A stretch of 52,541 nt of DNA, from assembly GCA_022340425.1 (NCBI GenBank), contig JAJDNY010000031.1, positions 1 to 52,541 of the forward strand. The letters run 5' to 3'. Shown here one piece after another: positions 9,654-18,099 of this stretch (position 1 is its first letter; every line of letters begins with the position of its first letter). The position numbers were made by a program, and so were the translations under genes. Source of the DNA: Desulfobacteraceae bacterium (GTDB lineage Bacteria; Desulfobacterota; Desulfobacteria; Desulfobacterales; JAABRJ01). The notes beneath the pieces are model-generated. The model ran no database searches, was not told where the DNA came from, and worked only from the letters and a program-made list of their open reading frames with translations.

Positions 9654-10452
9654 AGAGACCCCGCCCGCCGCTGATCGGGGCGCCGCGGCCGTGATCGTCG
9701 ATACCCACGCCCATCTCTGCGACCCGGTTTTCGACGGTGACCGCGAGTCCGTTCTGGCCCGCGCCCGCGCGGCCGGGGTCGTCGCGGTGGTGGCCGTATC
9801 CGAAACCCTGACCGACGCCCGGCGGACCCTGGAGCTGGCCGCGCGCTTCCCGGAGATCAAGCCGGCTGTGGGGCTTTACCCGGCCCATCTGGACCTGGAA
9901 GCGGCGGCGGCCATAATGGCCCTGATCCGCCGGGAGCACCACCGTCTGGCGGGAATCGGGGAGGTCGGGCTGGACTACCGGCTGGTGGCGGACGCGGACG
10001 ACCGGGCGCGCCAGCGTGAGATCTTCGCCATGTTCATCGCCCTCGGCCGCGAGCTGGACCTGCCGCTCAACGTGCACTCCCGCTCCGCCGGGCGCCAGAC
10101 GGTGGACCTGCTGCTGGCCAGCGGGGCTGCCAGAGTCCAGCTGCACGCATTTGACGGCAAGGCCGGCGCGGCCCTGCCGGCGATTGCGGCCGGCTATTTT
10201 TTCTCGATCCCGCCCTCGGTAGTGCGCTCGCGCCAGAAGCAGAAGCTGGTCCGACGTCTGCCCCTGGACTGCCTGCTGGTGGAAACCGACAGCCCGGTCC
10301 TGGGGCCTGACCCGAGCCTGCGCAACGAACCGGCCAATGCCGCAGCCGTGATCGCCGCTCTGGCGGAGCTCAAGCAGGTGCCCGCGGCCGAGCTGCGCGC
10401 CGCCCTTTACGCCAATACCCGCCGGCTCTACGGGCCGCGGGTCGCCCCGTGA
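9646..10452 (+). CDS. TatD-family metal-dependent hydrolase
   Basis: The 268-residue protein is a TIM-barrel metallohydrolase of the TatD DNase family. Visible ligands are His21 and His23 (DTHAHL), the glutamate in GIGEVGLDY, histidines in NVHSR and QLHAFDG, and the aspartate in ETDSP. Relatives act as 3'-5' exonucleases or D-aminoacyl-tRNA deacylases. The motifs VGLYPAH and LHAFDG differ a little from the usual VGIHPH and LHCFSG, placing it outside the core TatD group. The start at 9646 lies inside the ABM gene; a GTG at 9691 is an alternative that would remove a non-conserved leader. Confidence 0.88.
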   Translation: MREETPPAADRGAAAVIVDTHAHLCDPVFDGDRESVLARARAAGVVAVVAVSETLTDARRTLELAARFPEIKPAVGLYPAHLDLEAAAAIMALIRREHHRLAGIGEVGLDYRLVADADDRARQREIFAMFIALGRELDLPLNVHSRSAGRQTVDLLLASGAARVQLHAFDGKAGAALPAIAAGYFFSIPPSVVRSRQKQKLVRRLPLDCLLVETDSPVLGPDPSLRNEPANAAAVIAALAELKQVPAAELRAALYANTRRLYGPRVAP

Positions 10453-10480
10453 GCCGGCCGGTCGCTTGGAGCGAGACCCC

Positions 10481-11200
10481 ATGACCCTTGCCCAGATCAC
10501 CCAGGAGTTGATAAGAGACCTCCAAGGCCTGCGCTTCGGGCCGCCGGTGAGCCATGTCTATAACCCGCTGATCTACGCCGGCGAGGCCTACGCCCACTAC
10601 CTGACCCTCTACGGGCAAGCCCCCAAGGAGGTCCTGCTCTTGGGCATGAATCCCGGCCCCTGGGGGATGGCCCAGACCGGCGTGCCCTTCGGTGAGGTTC
10701 GCCTGGTGCGGGACTGGCTGAAGATCGCGGCCCCCGTCGGGGCACCGGCCGCAACCCATCCCAAGAGGCCGGTGACGGGCTTTGCCTGCACCCGCAGCGA
10801 AGTCAGCGGCGCCCGTCTCTGGGGCTGGGTGCGGGAGACCTTCCAGACGCCGGAGCGGTTCTTTGCGCGCTTTTTCGTGGCCAACTACTGCCCCCTGATC
10901 TTCATCGAGGCCGGCGGCCGCAACCGCACGCCCGACGCGCTGCCCGCGGCCGAGCGCCTCCCGCTGCTGGCCGCCTGCGACCGCGCCCTGCGCCGCACTG
11001 TGGCCGTGTTAAAGCCGCGCTATGTGGTGGGGGTCGGAAAATTCGCCGCAACCCGCGCCCTCCAGGTGCTGGCGGGTCTTCCGGTGGTCATCGGGCGCCT
11101 GACCCACCCCAGCCCGGCCAACCCGGCCGCCAACCGCGGTTGGGGTGCGCTGGCCGCCCGCGAGCTGGCCGACCTGGGGATTTCCCTGGAAACCCCGTGA
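10481..11200 (+). CDS. SMUG1-like uracil-DNA glycosylase
   Basis: The 239-residue protein is a single-strand-selective monofunctional uracil-DNA glycosylase homologue, which removes uracil and oxidised pyrimidines in base-excision repair. The key motif is GMNPGPWGMAQTGVPFGE (from about residue 55), with the catalytic-site asparagine Asn57. The second motif HPSPANPAANRGW begins at His209. Length matches the family. The ATG at 10481 is used; an in-frame TTG at 10466 is possible. It follows the TatD gene closely, so both may belong to one DNA-maintenance transcript. Confidence 0.92.
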   Translation: MTLAQITQELIRDLQGLRFGPPVSHVYNPLIYAGEAYAHYLTLYGQAPKEVLLLGMNPGPWGMAQTGVPFGEVRLVRDWLKIAAPVGAPAATHPKRPVTGFACTRSEVSGARLWGWVRETFQTPERFFARFFVANYCPLIFIEAGGRNRTPDALPAAERLPLLAACDRALRRTVAVLKPRYVVGVGKFAATRALQVLAGLPVVIGRLTHPSPANPAANRGWGALAARELADLGISLETP

Positions 11201-11289
11201 GACCCCTGAAGGAGGGCTGCTGCCGCGCGCCGTGGTGCCGGTGGCGGTCTCCATCAGGTCTTCGGGCCGGCAGATCGGACGTGATCCAC

Positions 11290-12348
11290 ATGACAGCTCA
11301 AGCCACCCAAGAACCCGCGCCTGTCACCGGCCGGCATCTGAAACTGCGCATCCTAGCGATCAGCCTGTCCTTCGGCATCGGGGCGCTGCTGCTGGTCATC
11401 AAGTTCTACGCCTACCGTCTGACCCACTCCTCGGCGGTGCTCTCCGATGCCCTGGAATCGATCATCAACGTCGTCGCCAGCGCCTTTGCCCTGGTAAGCG
11501 TGATCCTGGCCGCCAAGCCCGCCGATGAGAGCCACCCATACGGCCACGGCAAGATCGCGTTTTTCTCGGCCGGTTTCGAGGGGGCCCTGATCATCGTCGC
11601 CGCCCTGGGGATTTTCAAGGTGGGCATCACGGGGCTGCTGGCGCCGCGGCCCCTGCCCGCGCTCCAGGCGGGGCTGCTTTTGCTGCTAGCGGCCAGCGGC
11701 GTCAACCTGTTGCTGGGGCTGGGGCTTGTCAAGGTCGGGCGCCAAACCGATTCCCTGGTGCTGGTGGCCGACGGCCAGCACCTGATCACCGATGTATACA
11801 CCTCGGCCGGGGTGTTGGCGGGGCTCTGGCTGGTCCACCTGACCGGCTGGTACTGGCTGGACGGGGCCATCGCCTGCCTGCTTGGCCTGAACATCCTGGT
11901 GATCGGTGCGAAGCTGGTTCGGCAGGCCTTTTCCGGGCTTATGGACGCTGCCAACCCCCAGCTCCTGGAGCGCATCGCGGCCCTGATCGAGCGGCACCGC
12001 AAAGCGCTCTGGATCGACGTCCACCAGCTGCGCGCTTGGAAATCCGGGGATTACGTGCACATCGATTTCCACGTGATCCTGCCCCGAGACCTCTCCCTGG
12101 AAAAGGCCCACCGCGAGGCCGAGGCCCTGGAAGCCCTGCTGATGGCCGAGTTCGGCCCCCAGGCCAGCGTGCTGGTCCACATGGACCCCTGCCGGGAGCC
12201 CGAATGCCCGGTCTGCCGGAAGACCCGCTGCGAGCTGCGCACGGCCGCGGCCGGACCGCCGGTGCCGTGGGACCCGGGCGATATGACCGCCAGCGGGCGG
12301 CCGGCCGAACGGCGCGCCGGCTCACCGGGTCGCGGCCGCGGGGATTGA
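11290..12348 (+). CDS. Cation diffusion facilitator (CDF) transporter with Cys-rich tail
   Basis: The 352-residue inner-membrane protein has six helices and a cytoplasmic C-terminal domain, as in FieF/ZitB metal/proton antiporters that export Zn, Fe, Co or Mn. Family motifs are SDALESIINVVAS in TM2, ESHPYGHGK at the end of TM2/3, and HLITD (HxxxD) in TM5. After the C-terminal domain comes PCREPECPVCRKTRCELR, a Cx4Cx2Cx4C cluster that may bind metal, then a disordered arginine/glycine-rich tail. An in-frame GTG at 11281 is an alternative start. Metal specificity cannot be decided. Confidence 0.9.
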   Translation: MTAQATQEPAPVTGRHLKLRILAISLSFGIGALLLVIKFYAYRLTHSSAVLSDALESIINVVASAFALVSVILAAKPADESHPYGHGKIAFFSAGFEGALIIVAALGIFKVGITGLLAPRPLPALQAGLLLLLAASGVNLLLGLGLVKVGRQTDSLVLVADGQHLITDVYTSAGVLAGLWLVHLTGWYWLDGAIACLLGLNILVIGAKLVRQAFSGLMDAANPQLLERIAALIERHRKALWIDVHQLRAWKSGDYVHIDFHVILPRDLSLEKAHREAEALEALLMAEFGPQASVLVHMDPCREPECPVCRKTRCELRTAAAGPPVPWDPGDMTASGRPAERRAGSPGRGRGD

Positions 12349-12441
12349 CTTTTGCCGTTGGCGCCGTTAGAGGTGGGGGCTCAGCAGGCGGCACTGGGAA
12401 GCGCCGCCCGGAATTACCCCACCACCACAGGAGCCATCCCC

Positions 12442-12978
12442 GTGAAGCGTTCCATGTCGATCTACATCGCGGCCGTATTGATCGCGAACTACACCGCCAC
12501 CTGGTTTATCCCCCTGCCGCTCTTTGGTCTGGTTTCGGTGGGGACCCTGGTATTTGGCATCACCTTCACCCAGCGCGACCGGGTCCACCGACATGGGCGC
12601 AAAGCGGTCTACACCATGATCCTTGCGGCCGCAGCCGGCATGGTGCTCGAGTCCCTTCTCCTGGGCGTCCCGTGGCGGATCATCAGCGCCAGTTTCATCG
12701 CCATCGTGCTCAGTGAAACCGCCGACACCGAGGTGTATCAGAAGCTCCTGGCGCGCCCCTGGCTGCAGCGGGTGACCGGCTCCAACCTGGTCAGCATCCC
12801 CCTGGACAGCGTGCTGTTCAATCTCATCGCCTTTGCCGGGGTGTTTGCCCCGGGCATGCTGACGGCCATTGTCTTCGGCGAGATCGTCGCCAAGTTCGCC
12901 ACCGGCGGCCTGGTGGCCCTCTACAAGGTCCCTGTCGAGGGGCGGTGGCAGGCGGCGGCCGGCCCGCTGGCGAAATAA
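12442..12978 (+). CDS. VUT family membrane transporter (QPTR/YhhQ-like)
   Basis: The 178-residue protein has about five to six helices and looks like the VUT/DUF165 family, whose YhhQ members take up queuosine precursors. Supporting stretches are IANYTATWFIPLPLFGL near the N-terminus and TGSNLVSIPLDSVLFNLIAF near 115-135, the equivalent of the conserved S-x-P-x-D helix. The GTG at 12442 is chosen because AGGAG precedes it by about eight bases; the frame also opens at 12352. No queuosine biosynthesis gene is adjacent, so the substrate is inferred from family only. Confidence 0.75.
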   Translation: MKRSMSIYIAAVLIANYTATWFIPLPLFGLVSVGTLVFGITFTQRDRVHRHGRKAVYTMILAAAAGMVLESLLLGVPWRIISASFIAIVLSETADTEVYQKLLARPWLQRVTGSNLVSIPLDSVLFNLIAFAGVFAPGMLTAIVFGEIVAKFATGGLVALYKVPVEGRWQAAAGPLAK

Positions 12979-13045
12979 ACCGACCCCGCGCGCAAGCCGA
13001 CGGCGGCCTGCGCACAGCCATTTGAGGGCCGGCCCTGCCATGGGG

Positions 13046-14398
13046 TCAGAAGGGCAGGATGCCGGTGTAGTTGCCGGGGGTGATGCGCCGCAGCTCGGCT
13101 TTGACGGCCTCCGGCACCGCCAGGGTGGCGATGAAATCGGCGATGGCGCGGCGGTCGATGGTCGCGTGGGTCCGGGTGAGGGCCTTCAAGGCCTCGTAGG
13201 GCTCGGGGTAGCCTTCGCGGCGCAGGATGGTCTGGATGGCCTCCGCCACCACCGCCCAGTTGCGCTCCAGGTCGGCCGCGATGGCCGCCGGGTTGAGGAT
13301 CAGCTTGCCGAGCCCCTTGGAAAGGGATTTGAGGCCGATCAGGGTGTGGGCGATGGGGACTCCGATGTTGCGGATCACCGTCGAGTCGGTCAGGTCGCGC
13401 TGCAGGCGTGAAATGGGCAGCTTGGCCGCCAGGTGGCTGAAGATGGCGTTGGCAACGCCCAGGTTGCCCTCGGAGTTTTCAAAATCGATGGGGTTGATCT
13501 TGTGGGGCATGGCCGAGGAGCCGATCTCGCCGCTGCGGATCTTCTGCTGGAAATAGTTCAGCGAGATGTAGGCCCAGATGTCGCGGTCGAGGTCGATCAG
13601 GATGGTGTTGATGCGCTTGAGGGCGTCGCACAGGGCCGCCAGGTTGTCGTAGGATTCGATCTGGGTGGTGACCGGGGTGCGCTGGAGGCCTAAAGCGTCC
13701 GCGACCAGGCGGTCGGCAAAGGCCATCCAGTCGATTTCGGGGTAGGCCACGTGATGGGCGTTGAAGTTCCCGGTGGCCCCGCCGAACTTGGCCGAAAAAG
13801 GGATGGTTTGCAGGAGCGCCTGCTGCCGGCGCAGCCGGTCGACGAAAACATAGAGCTCCTTGCCCAGGCTGGTGGGGGAGGCCGGTTGCCCGTGGGTGCG
13901 CGCCAGCATGGCGACCGGCTTCCATTCCTCGGCCTTGCGGGCCAGGGCGGTGATGACCTCGTTAAGGGCAGGCTCCAGAACGGCCTGCCAGGCGGCTTTG
14001 AGGGCATAGGGCAGGGCGGTGTTGTTGATGTCCTGGGAGGTCAGTCCGAAGTGGATGAACTCCTTGAAGGCCGAAAGCCCCAGGGCGTCGAACCTTTCCT
14101 TGAGGAAATACTCGACCGCCTTGACATCGTGGTTGGTGGTCGCCTCGATGGCCTTGACGCGCGCAGCGTCGGTGTGGCTGAAATTTCGGTAAACGGCCCG
14201 CAGCGCATCCCGGCGCGCCGCATCCAGGGCCCGCAGGGGGGGCAGCGGCAGTTCGCACAGGGCGATGAAATACTCCACCTCCACCAGCACGCGGTAGCGG
14301 ATCAGGGCGCCTTCGGAAAAATAGTCGCCGAGGCTCGCGGTCACGCGCCAGTATCGGCCGTCCACCGGGGATATCGCCTTGAGTGCGAAATCGTCCAT
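13046..14398 (-). CDS. purB: Adenylosuccinate lyase
   Basis: The 450-residue protein is a full-length PurB, which splits adenylosuccinate and SAICAR in purine synthesis. It belongs to the fumarase/aspartase superfamily. The signature loop with the catalytic serine is GEIGSSAMPHKINPIDFE (about 290-307). The histidine of LARTHGQPASPT (His169) and the HFGLTSQDINNTALP segment are intact and of the E. coli-like type. Start at 14398 (MDDFALKAISPVDGRYW); the frame extends to 14458 but the extra residues are not conserved. It is monocistronic and convergent with the VUT transporter gene. Confidence 0.97.
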   Translation of the reverse strand: MDDFALKAISPVDGRYWRVTASLGDYFSEGALIRYRVLVEVEYFIALCELPLPPLRALDAARRDALRAVYRNFSHTDAARVKAIEATTNHDVKAVEYFLKERFDALGLSAFKEFIHFGLTSQDINNTALPYALKAAWQAVLEPALNEVITALARKAEEWKPVAMLARTHGQPASPTSLGKELYVFVDRLRRQQALLQTIPFSAKFGGATGNFNAHHVAYPEIDWMAFADRLVADALGLQRTPVTTQIESYDNLAALCDALKRINTILIDLDRDIWAYISLNYFQQKIRSGEIGSSAMPHKINPIDFENSEGNLGVANAIFSHLAAKLPISRLQRDLTDSTVIRNIGVPIAHTLIGLKSLSKGLGKLILNPAAIAADLERNWAVVAEAIQTILRREGYPEPYEALKALTRTHATIDRRAIADFIATLAVPEAVKAELRRITPGNYTGILPF

Positions 14399-14766
14399 GC
14401 CGGTTCTTTCATTCTGGTTTGATGGGTTTAAAGGACTGTCGCGGCAGCCGGCGTCCATCCGCTTGGCGGCCGCGCGGCGACCTGCGCCCCTGCTGTGACG
14501 GTATATAGAACCCGCGCTGGGGTTGTCAACCGTCTGTGCCGCGGCGGGTTTTTTGCGGCAGGCTTCCGATCAACCCCCGCCTTGCCGGGGTCGATACGCT
14601 TAAAAGGGCCGTGCAGCGGTGCCGGGCCGGGGAGTCAAAAAAGGAGCATGGCAATGGTGGCCTATGGGCTGTGGGGGCCGCCCGCGGGGCGGGCCAGGGT
14701 TATGGCGGCAGGGCTGCGGGTGACGGCATCGGTGGGCGTCTGCCGGATGTTTTTGGTCGCCCGGGA
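14399..14766. promoter_or_regulatory. Divergent region between purB and the MltF-like gene
   Basis: This 370-base stretch separates divergent genes. It contains the hairpin at 14537-14560 and a mini-ORF beginning at 14654 with a near-ideal Shine-Dalgarno. The segment tatatagaacc near 14503 is AT-rich and could belong to a promoter, but no confident -35/-10 pair is visible. No RNA gene was recognised. Confidence 0.35.
14537..14560. other. Short hairpin TGCCGC/GCGGCA
   Basis: A six-base stem with a 12-base loop that contains a T6 run. The T-run lies inside the loop rather than after the stem, so this is not a normal intrinsic terminator. It may be chance. Confidence 0.2.
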
Positions 14767-14812
14767 GTGCTTTCGCGACCGCTTGCTAAAGCACGCGCCG
14801 GAGGCTCCCTGA
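14654..14812 (+). CDS. Possible 52-codon leader ORF upstream of the MltF-like gene
   Basis: AAGGAG at 14641-14646 is seven bases from the ATG at 14654, an ideal spacing (a second in-frame ATG is at 14648). The frame encodes about 52 residues starting MVAYGLWG with mostly G or C at third positions and stops with TGA at 14810-14812. The stop overlaps a CTG in the frame of the MltF-like gene (CTGA), and GGAGG at 14800-14804 sits just before it. It may be a leader peptide coupled to the downstream gene, or its real beginning displaced by a frameshift. No homology is recognised. Confidence 0.3.
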   Translation: MVAYGLWGPPAGRARVMAAGLRVTASVGVCRMFLVARECFRDRLLKHAPEAP

Positions 14813-16299
14813 GGGTCTGGCGCGGCATAGAGGGTCTGCGGCCCAGGCCCAGGTCGTTTGCAACCCCTCTTTGGCATCGCCGGGGTGCAATCCGGTCCCT
14901 GCTGCTGGCCGCCGTCTGCCTACTGGGGTTTGCCGGGGTCTGCCACGGGTGGCGCTTCCAGCACGAACTCGAGGTGATCCGCCAGCGGGGCACCCTGCGG
15001 GTGCTGACCCGCAACGCGGCCACCTGCTATTTCCGCGGGGCGCACGGCTACGAGGGCTTCGAGCACGATCTTGCCAAAGCCTTTGCCCGCCAGCTGGGGG
15101 TCCGTCTGCAGCCGGTGGTGGTGGACACCCTGGGGGAGATGGTGGAGCGCCTGATCCGGGGCGAGGCCGATCTGATCGCATCCGACCTGGTGGTCACCCC
15201 GGCGCTCAAAAAACGCGTCGTTTTCGGTCCGGCCTACCGCAAGGTCCGCCAGCAGGTCATCGGCCGCCGGGGCGCGCCCGCGATCACAGCGGTTGACGAC
15301 CTCGACGGGCTCCCGATCTGGGTCAAGGCCGGCTCCGCCCAGCAGGGCCTGCTGGAGGAGCTGCGGCGGGAGCGGGGCGGGATTCGCTTGATGACGGTTT
15401 CCGGTTATGAAACCGAAGAGCTGCTGGAGATGGTCTGGCAGAAGATCATCCCGCTGACCGTCGCCGAGTCCAATGTCGTGGCCCTGAACCGGCGCTATTA
15501 CCCGGAGCTTTTGGTGCACCTGGACCTCCAGGCCAACTGTGAGGTCGCCTGGGCCCTGGCGCCGGGAAGCCTCCAGCTGCAGAAGGCGGTTTATCGCTGG
15601 TTTGCGCGACCGGAAACCCGGGCGCTGCTCAAAAGGCTCGACCAGCATTACTACGGCCACCTGGAAGCCTTCGATTACGTCGACCTGGTCAAATTCCGCA
15701 GCCGCATCCAGACGCGGCTGCCGCAGTTCATCCCCTTTTTCCAGGCTGCGGCCGAGGAAAACGGTTTCAGCTGGCTGCTGCTGGCGGCCCAGGCCTACCA
15801 GGAGTCCCACTGGGACCCCAAGGCCAAGAGCTTCACCGGCGTGCGCGGGATGATGATGCTGACCCTTGAAACCGCCAGCGAGCTGGGGGTCTCCAATCGC
15901 CTGGATGCCCGGCAGTCGATCTCCGCCGGTGGCCGCTACCTGGCCGATTTGCATCGCCGCATCGACCCCGCGGTACCGGAACCGGACCGGACCTATATGG
16001 CGCTGGCGGCCTACAACGTCGGCTTCGGCCACCTCCAGGACGCCCGCCTGCTGGCCGGCCGACTGGACAAGGCGGCCGACACCTGGCCTGCGGTTCGCGA
16101 CACCCTGCCGCTTTTGCGCCACCGCAAGTACTACCGCGACCTGGCCTATGGCTTCGCCCGCGGCGACGAACCGGTGCGCTACGTGGATGCGATCCGGACT
16201 TACAACAAAATTCTGGCGCAGCAGCTGGCGCGACTCGCCGCCCGTCAGCCCATCGAAAGAAGTGAGGTGATGTCAACCGGCCATGGCGACACGCAGTGA
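14767..16299 (+). CDS. MltF-like membrane-bound lytic transglycosylase
   Basis: The product joins an SBP family 3 domain (from LRVLTRNAATCYF to about the RLDQHYYGH segment) to a C-terminal SLT domain, the layout of MltF, which cleaves peptidoglycan in the periplasm. The catalytic glutamate is in AAQAYQESHWDP, followed by GVRGMMMLTLETA and YMALAAYNVGFGH. A signal sequence is visible (IRSLLLAAVCLLGFAGVCHG) but no ATG/GTG/TTG lies just ahead of it. The GTG at 14767 is my choice; GTG at 14536 or a CTG at 14809 behind GGAGG are alternatives. The 3' end overlaps the next gene by 17 bases. Confidence 0.88.
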   Translation: MLSRPLAKARAGGSLRVWRGIEGLRPRPRSFATPLWHRRGAIRSLLLAAVCLLGFAGVCHGWRFQHELEVIRQRGTLRVLTRNAATCYFRGAHGYEGFEHDLAKAFARQLGVRLQPVVVDTLGEMVERLIRGEADLIASDLVVTPALKKRVVFGPAYRKVRQQVIGRRGAPAITAVDDLDGLPIWVKAGSAQQGLLEELRRERGGIRLMTVSGYETEELLEMVWQKIIPLTVAESNVVALNRRYYPELLVHLDLQANCEVAWALAPGSLQLQKAVYRWFARPETRALLKRLDQHYYGHLEAFDYVDLVKFRSRIQTRLPQFIPFFQAAAEENGFSWLLLAAQAYQESHWDPKAKSFTGVRGMMMLTLETASELGVSNRLDARQSISAGGRYLADLHRRIDPAVPEPDRTYMALAAYNVGFGHLQDARLLAGRLDKAADTWPAVRDTLPLLRHRKYYRDLAYGFARGDEPVRYVDAIRTYNKILAQQLARLAARQPIERSEVMSTGHGDTQ

Positions 16300-17233
16300 G
16301 CGCCCAGACGCGGCCCCCACGGCCGCAGCGGTGCACCTCGCCGGAACGCTCGGCCGGCTGGGGGCACTTTACGGCCTCTGGTGGCTGGCCGCCCTGCTGA
16401 TCCAGACCGCTGGCGCGCCCCTGCGGGCCCTCGGGCCGTCTTTCGGAGCGGCCGCGGCGGTTTTGGCCACGGTCTGGGTCGCGGCCCAGTTCACCGCGGG
16501 CTTTGTTGTCCAGCTGGCCCCACGGTTGCACCGGCGCCCCCGGCGGCGGATCGTCCTGATCGTCGGCAGCATCGGCGTGGGCCTGATTTTCTGGCTGGTC
16601 GAGCGGCTTGGCGGCGGCATCCACCCGCTGCTGGCGCCGCTGGGCAGCGCCAATCTGGTGGTCTTCGCCTGCCTGGTGGGCACCTGGCTGCCGGATGGGC
16701 TGCGGCGGCCGGCGGAGCTGGTGCCGGTGGGGGTCCTGATGGCCCTGGTGGACGGCGCCAGCGTGCTGGCCGGACCCACCCGGCGGATTGCGGAAAGCAT
16801 TGAAACATACTATAAGGGGGGCATGACCGGCCCCCTGCCGGCCGGGGACGCGCTGCTGGTCAAGTCCGCCTTTTGGGGAAGCGGGGGCCTGCTGCCGATT
16901 TTCGGCGTCTCCGATTGGATCATGGTGGTCTTCCTGACAGGTGCGGCACTGAAGTTCGATCTGACCGACAACCTGGCCCCGACACCGCTTGGCGCCATGG
17001 TCCGGCGGGGCCGGACGGCGCTTTTTTTTCCGGTTGCGGCGGCGGGTTTGACCCTGGCCGTGTGGGTGGCCCAGTTCAGCGGGCGCCCCGTGCCGGCCCT
17101 GCCGCTGGTGGCCCTGGCGCATCTGGGCTGGTTCCTGCTGCGCTATCCCCACACCCGCCGCCTGAGCGCCGGCGACCGCCGTCTTTTGCTGGGGCTGCTG
17201 GGCATCGCGGCCCTGGCCTGGGCGGCCTGGTGA
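16283..17233 (+). CDS. Polytopic membrane protein, presenilin-like intramembrane aspartyl protease candidate
   Basis: The 316-residue protein has about nine or ten hydrophobic helices. Three features line up with presenilin/SPP-type (GxGD) intramembrane proteases, in order. Asp157 lies in a helix and is followed by ASVLAGPTRRIAESIE, similar in pattern to the region after the first presenilin aspartate. Asp211 lies in FGVSDWIMVVFLTGAA at the position of the GxGD aspartate, with Ser replacing the second Gly. PALP at 271-274 lies two helices later, like the PAL motif. Both the 54-residue spacing and the length match archaeal presenilin homologues. The assignment is my inference from motifs; the family may be inactive or only distantly related. 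It starts inside the MltF-like gene. Confidence 0.6.
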   Translation: MATRSERPDAAPTAAAVHLAGTLGRLGALYGLWWLAALLIQTAGAPLRALGPSFGAAAAVLATVWVAAQFTAGFVVQLAPRLHRRPRRRIVLIVGSIGVGLIFWLVERLGGGIHPLLAPLGSANLVVFACLVGTWLPDGLRRPAELVPVGVLMALVDGASVLAGPTRRIAESIETYYKGGMTGPLPAGDALLVKSAFWGSGGLLPIFGVSDWIMVVFLTGAALKFDLTDNLAPTPLGAMVRRGRTALFFPVAAAGLTLAVWVAQFSGRPVPALPLVALAHLGWFLLRYPHTRRLSAGDRRLLLGLLGIAALAWAAW

Positions 17234-17301
17234 ATTTAACCCCCACGGGCCGCCCACGGGCGCCGCTGCGGCGGATTCCCATCGAAATTCAGGAGAAGCG
17301 G

Positions 17302-18099
17302 ATGAACCAGACCGTTTTGATCACCGGCGCCTCTTCCGGTTTTGGCGCGAGCAGCGCCCGTCTTTTCGCCCGCCAGGGCTGGCGCCTGGTGCTGGCCGCC
17401 CGGCGCACGGAGCGCCTGGAATCCCTGCGGGCCGAGCTGGGCCACAGCGTCCCGGTGCACCTGCTGGTCCTGGACGTCACCGATCGCCGGGCGGTCGCGG
17501 CGGCCCTCGGCGGGCTGCCCGATGACTTCGCCGCGGTGGATCTGCTCGTCAACAACGCCGGGCTGGCGTTGGGCCTCGACATGGCCCCGGAGGCCGATCT
17601 GGACGATTGGGAGACCATGGTGGACACCAACATCAAGGGGCTGCTCTACTGCACCCGGGCCCTGCTGCCGGGCATGCTGCGCCGCGGCCGGGGGCACATC
17701 ATCAACATCGGGTCCATCGCCGGGGATTGGCCCTATCCCGGCGGCAACGTCTACGGCGCCACCAAGGCCTTCGTCAAACAGTTCTCCCGCAATCTGCGGG
17801 CCGACCTGCACGGCAGCGGCGTGCGGGTGACCAGCATCGAACCGGGCCTGGCGCAAACCGAATTTTCCCAGGTGCGCTTCAAGGGTGACGCCGGCAAGGC
17901 GGCCGGGGTCTACCGCGACACCCAGGCGCTGACGGCCGAGGACATCGCCGAGATCGTTTTTTGGGCGGCCACCCGGCCGGCCCACGTCAACATCAACCGC
18001 GTGGAGGTCATGCCCACCGGCCAGAGCTGGGGGCCGCTGCCGGTCCACAAGAACCCGCAGCCGACTGCCGGCGGAACGGTTCGAGGAGAAGTGCGTTGA
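17302..18099 (+). CDS. Short-chain dehydrogenase/reductase, YdfG-like
   Basis: The 265-residue SDR uses NAD(P)H to oxidise or reduce small hydroxy compounds in the cytoplasm. The cofactor motif is TGASSGFG (8-15), with NNAG at about 84-87. The catalytic residues are Ser138, Tyr151 and Lys155 (YGATK). The C-terminal stretch EPGLAQTEFSQVRFKGD is characteristic of the YdfG group, which oxidises 3-hydroxy acids such as L-allo-threonine and 3-hydroxypropionate. An arginine pair after strand 2 (AARR) suggests NADP preference. Start at 17302 follows AGGAGAAG. The stop overlaps the next start by four bases. Confidence 0.9.
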   Translation: MNQTVLITGASSGFGASSARLFARQGWRLVLAARRTERLESLRAELGHSVPVHLLVLDVTDRRAVAAALGGLPDDFAAVDLLVNNAGLALGLDMAPEADLDDWETMVDTNIKGLLYCTRALLPGMLRRGRGHIINIGSIAGDWPYPGGNVYGATKAFVKQFSRNLRADLHGSGVRVTSIEPGLAQTEFSQVRFKGDAGKAAGVYRDTQALTAEDIAEIVFWAATRPAHVNINRVEVMPTGQSWGPLPVHKNPQPTAGGTVRGEVR

